A stretch of 30,181 nt of DNA from a virus: positions 1 through 30,181 of IMG/VR virus record IMGVR_UViG_3300022933_000015; one strand, 5' to 3'. Positions 28,556 through 30,181 of the stretch are shown in pieces. Under the pieces are notes generated by a model that was not told where the DNA came from, did no database searches, and saw only the letters and a program-made list of their open reading frames with translations. A program made the position numbers and the translations under genes. Each line of letters begins with the position of its first letter. Within the stretch, counting starts at the first letter, position 1.

Positions 28556-28584
28556 GGGGGATCTTACCTAGCGGTATTTCCCCC
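28556..28584 (+). terminator. GC-rich hairpin after the decoration-like gene
   Basis: GGGGGA (28556-28561) pairs with TCCCCC (28579-28584); within the loop ACC and GGT can add an inner stem. TTTAAAAA follows. Same placement logic as the hairpin after the capsid gene, so the decoration-like gene lies between two RNA hairpins. Confidence 0.55.
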
Positions 28585-28605
28585 TTTAAAAACTAGGAGA
28601 AAAAA

Positions 28606-28890
28606 ATGAGTTTTAATTACGGACTAAGACCTACTACACATCAAGGTAAAACAAGTGGTGGAACATCAGCACAATCTGCTGCATTTGGATCACAAACTGA
28701 ATATGTAAGAATAGCATCAACTGCTGATGTTTATATTTTATTCGGTGCAAACCCAACTGCGGTTGCAACTGCTGGTTCATCAACTATCTTTATACCTGCT
28801 GACCAACCTGAAATTTTTAAAGTTTCACCTGGAGAAAAAGTAGCTTATATAGGTACTGCTGAAATTTCTATTACTGAAATGAGTGCTTAG
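28606..28890 (+). CDS. Small beta-rich virion protein
   Basis: TAGGAGAAAA precedes the ATG. The 94-residue protein (MSFNYGLRPTTHQGKTSGGTSAQSAAFGSQTEYVRIASTADVYILFGANPTAV) has a Ser/Thr/Gly-rich start and alternating strands. It closes with IFIPADQPEIFKVSPGEKVAYIG, a pattern of small phage virion proteins downstream of the capsid. Role unknown. Confidence 0.6.
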   Translation: MSFNYGLRPTTHQGKTSGGTSAQSAAFGSQTEYVRIASTADVYILFGANPTAVATAGSSTIFIPADQPEIFKVSPGEKVAYIGTAEISITEMSA

Positions 28891-29024
28891 TGGCTAAACA
28901 AAAGTTTACTCACTTTGTTCCAAGAGATCAGCCTAAAAAAAGACCAGGTTGTCATAAAAAATCTCAGAACAAATCTGAATGTAGACAAAAAAATCAGAAT
29001 AGATATAAAGGTCAAGGTAGATGA
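28890..29024 (+). CDS. 44-residue basic peptide with KRPGCHKKS core
   Basis: GTG at 28890 overlaps the upstream stop (TAGTG), and its stop overlaps the next ATG (ATGA). The product is Lys/Arg/Gln-rich: FTHFVPRDQPKKRPGCHKKS, NKSEC, ending RYKGQGR. I recall short proteins with a 'P-(K/R)-KRPG-x-HKKS-x-NK' core in the structural region of many marine phages, function unknown. Charge suggests DNA contact inside the head. Confidence 0.6.
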   Translation: MAKQKFTHFVPRDQPKKRPGCHKKSQNKSECRQKNQNRYKGQGR

Positions 29025-29353
29025 AAAAAGATACAGTTATTGATGGTTTAAAAAAAGAAACATTTTCCCTAGATGATATGGAAAATAAAATTGTTGTAAA
29101 TGAAGAAGTTAATATAGATCCTCATCTTAAACATAATAAAACATTACTTAATTTAAATGATGGATATAATAAATCCAGAGATTTAAAAAGAGTAGCTTCT
29201 ATTCCAACTTTAGCTTTAGATGTTTGGGCAAAAGAGTATAGTGGAGATGGTAATTGGTTTGCACTTCCAAAAGAAGTTCAAAGTAAAATATTAAAAACAA
29301 AATTAAACAGTAATGAGTTTAAATATTTTAGAACAGCAGAAGGTAAAATATAA
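29021..29353 (+). CDS. Virion-associated protein upstream of the adaptor gene
   Basis: The 110-residue protein has an acidic, flexible N-terminus and a C-terminal domain KRVASIPTLALDVWAKEYSGDGNWFALPKEVQSKILKTKLNSNEFKYFRTAEGKI. The pattern 'RhAsIP-x-h-x-h-x-(I/V)W-x-(K/E)EY ... L(N)-x-x-(E/D)-(F/Y)-x-(Y/x)(F/L)RT' is common to phage head-tail region proteins. It overlaps the next gene by one base (TAATG). Confidence 0.6.
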   Translation: MKKDTVIDGLKKETFSLDDMENKIVVNEEVNIDPHLKHNKTLLNLNDGYNKSRDLKRVASIPTLALDVWAKEYSGDGNWFALPKEVQSKILKTKLNSNEFKYFRTAEGKI

Positions 29354-30033
29354 TGGCATTAGCAACATATTCAGATTTAAAAACATCAATAGCAAATTGG
29401 TTAAATAGAACTGATCTTACAACTGAGATAGCAGAAGATTTTATTGTTTTAGCTGAAAAAGATTTTAATTCTAAATTAAGAATTGGTAGAATGATAGAAT
29501 CAAATGCTTCATTTACTATTGATTCTGAAACAGAAACTTTACCAACAGGTTTTTTACAAGTTAGAGATTTTTATATTTTAGAAGGTGGAACTAAACATTC
29601 TTTAGAATATATTACACCTGCTCAAATGGATCAAATAAGAGGTAGTTCAACTACTGGAATGCCAAGAACATTTACAATACTTGGTGATAATTTTAGATTT
29701 GCTCCAGTTCCTTCAAGTTCTTACACAGGAGTTATAAATTATTATAAAGAGTTTGATGCTTTATCAGATTCAAATACTTCTAATTATATTTTATCTAATC
29801 ACCCTTCAATTTATTTATATGGTTCTTTATATCATGCTGCTAATTTTTTAGGTGGTATTGAACCAAGACAAGTTCAACAATGGCAACAACAATATGTAAC
29901 ATCTCTTGAAAGACTTGAGAGAAATGACAGAGAAGATCAATATGGAAATGCACCTTTACAACAAAGAGGTGATGTAACTGTTTCAGGTGCGTTTAATGAT
30001 GTATCAAGAATTATTACAAGTAACAACAATTAA
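29353..30033 (+). CDS. Head-tail adaptor protein
   Basis: The 226-residue protein begins MALATYSDLKTSIANWLNRTDLTTEIAEDFIVLAEKDFNSKLRI. It contains LPTGFLQVRDFYILEGG, LEYITPAQMDQIRG, PRTFTILGDNFRFAPVPSSSYTGVINYYKEFDAL and HPSIYLYGSLYHAANFLG. This is the layout of phage adaptor proteins that bind beneath the portal in SU10- and related podovirus-type particles. The order capsid, small head proteins, adaptor, tail hub agrees. Confidence 0.75.
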   Translation: MALATYSDLKTSIANWLNRTDLTTEIAEDFIVLAEKDFNSKLRIGRMIESNASFTIDSETETLPTGFLQVRDFYILEGGTKHSLEYITPAQMDQIRGSSTTGMPRTFTILGDNFRFAPVPSSSYTGVINYYKEFDALSDSNTSNYILSNHPSIYLYGSLYHAANFLGGIEPRQVQQWQQQYVTSLERLERNDREDQYGNAPLQQRGDVTVSGAFNDVSRIITSNNN

Positions 30034-30041
30034 GGAAATTA

Positions 30042-30181
30042 ATGCAAATACCTTTTGGCGAATGGCTACCTGACCAACCAGAACATAATAATCCTGGTGC
30101 TAATGTAGCTAACAATGTTTATTATGCTTTAAATTCTTATAAAAGATTTCCTTCATTAGTTAATTATTCTACAAATACTAT
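30042..30181 (+). CDS. Tail hub / head-tail connector protein, 3' end outside window
   Basis: AAGGAAATTA precedes the ATG; 46 codons are visible. The start QIPFGEWLPDQPEHNNPGANVANNVYYALNSYKRFPSLVNYST follows a pattern seen at the N-terminus of phage tail hub or stabilisation proteins ('PFG-x-W-x-PD-x-P-x-x-x-NPG-x-x-x-AxNV'). The rest lies beyond the right edge. Confidence 0.55.
   Translation, partial: MQIPFGEWLPDQPEHNNPGANVANNVYYALNSYKRFPSLVNYSTNT

Noticed and set aside
1-30181. CRISPR array, integrase/attachment site, insertion sequence or phage RNA/DNA polymerase
   Set aside because: Looked for on both strands; no spaced repeats, tyrosine or serine recombinase motifs, transposase or polymerase motifs were seen. 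They could lie in the missing part of the genome.

Overview
The window reads as most of the genome of a small, very AT-rich tailed phage with a podovirus-like gene set. Genes are tightly packed, with stop/start overlaps (TAATG, ATGA, TAGTG) and AGGA/GGAGG-type ribosome sites. I see no integrase, tRNA, rRNA, CRISPR or insertion sequence, and no phage RNA or DNA polymerase. The AT-rich codon use, the SU10-type capsid protein beside a P22-size portal, the exonuclease/annealing-protein/SSB set and several small proteins resemble phages of marine SAR11 (Pelagibacter-like) bacteria of the HTVC010P type. That host assignment is inference from remembered family patterns, not from a search.

Layout. 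A divergent promoter hub at about 19.68-19.85 kb splits the genome into two arms. Leftward on the minus strand (19.68 down to 11.44 kb) runs the early/accessory arm. It holds many small unknown genes, an HNH endonuclease with two zinc fingers, a zinc-ribbon protein, a two-TM protein, a nuclease-like protein, a putative 2OG-Fe(II) oxygenase, an apparent N-terminal half of a RecB/Cas4-like exonuclease, a coiled-coil protein, an ssDNA-annealing protein, an SSB-like protein, an NTP-pyrophosphatase-like protein, a LexA-like winged helix, an XRE repressor-like protein, and the catalytic half of the exonuclease. Rightward on the plus strand runs a short replication-type cassette (19.85-20.52 kb), then small terminase subunit, an orphan adenine methyltransferase, large terminase subunit, portal, scaffold, capsid, decoration-like protein and connector genes to the right edge (30.18 kb). 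The left edge (0-11.4 kb) carries the end of the same late program: tail fibre-like proteins with a repeated module, internal virion/ejection proteins (233, 371, 351 and 821 aa), and a lysis region with several small membrane and coiled-coil proteins, a 3-TM holin and an M15-type peptidase. If the genome is circular or circularly permuted, the window lacks only the segment between the tail hub gene (right edge) and the tail fibre gene (left edge). The two arms converge at a GC-rich hairpin at 11410-11425.

How it works together. Host sigma-70-like promoters, including a perfect TTGACA box for the leftward arm, suggest host RNA polymerase transcribes the phage. DNA replication must lean on host enzymes, with the phage supplying a winged-helix initiator-like protein and a Red-like recombination set (exonuclease, annealing protein, SSB). 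The points most worth a second look are the exonuclease that seems split into two genes 2.75 kb apart, a repressor promoter flanked by a perfect 22-bp palindrome, and the two structured non-coding stretches on either side of the small terminase gene. Those stretches hold twin 22-bp dyads and a 17-bp motif shared with the promoter hub.
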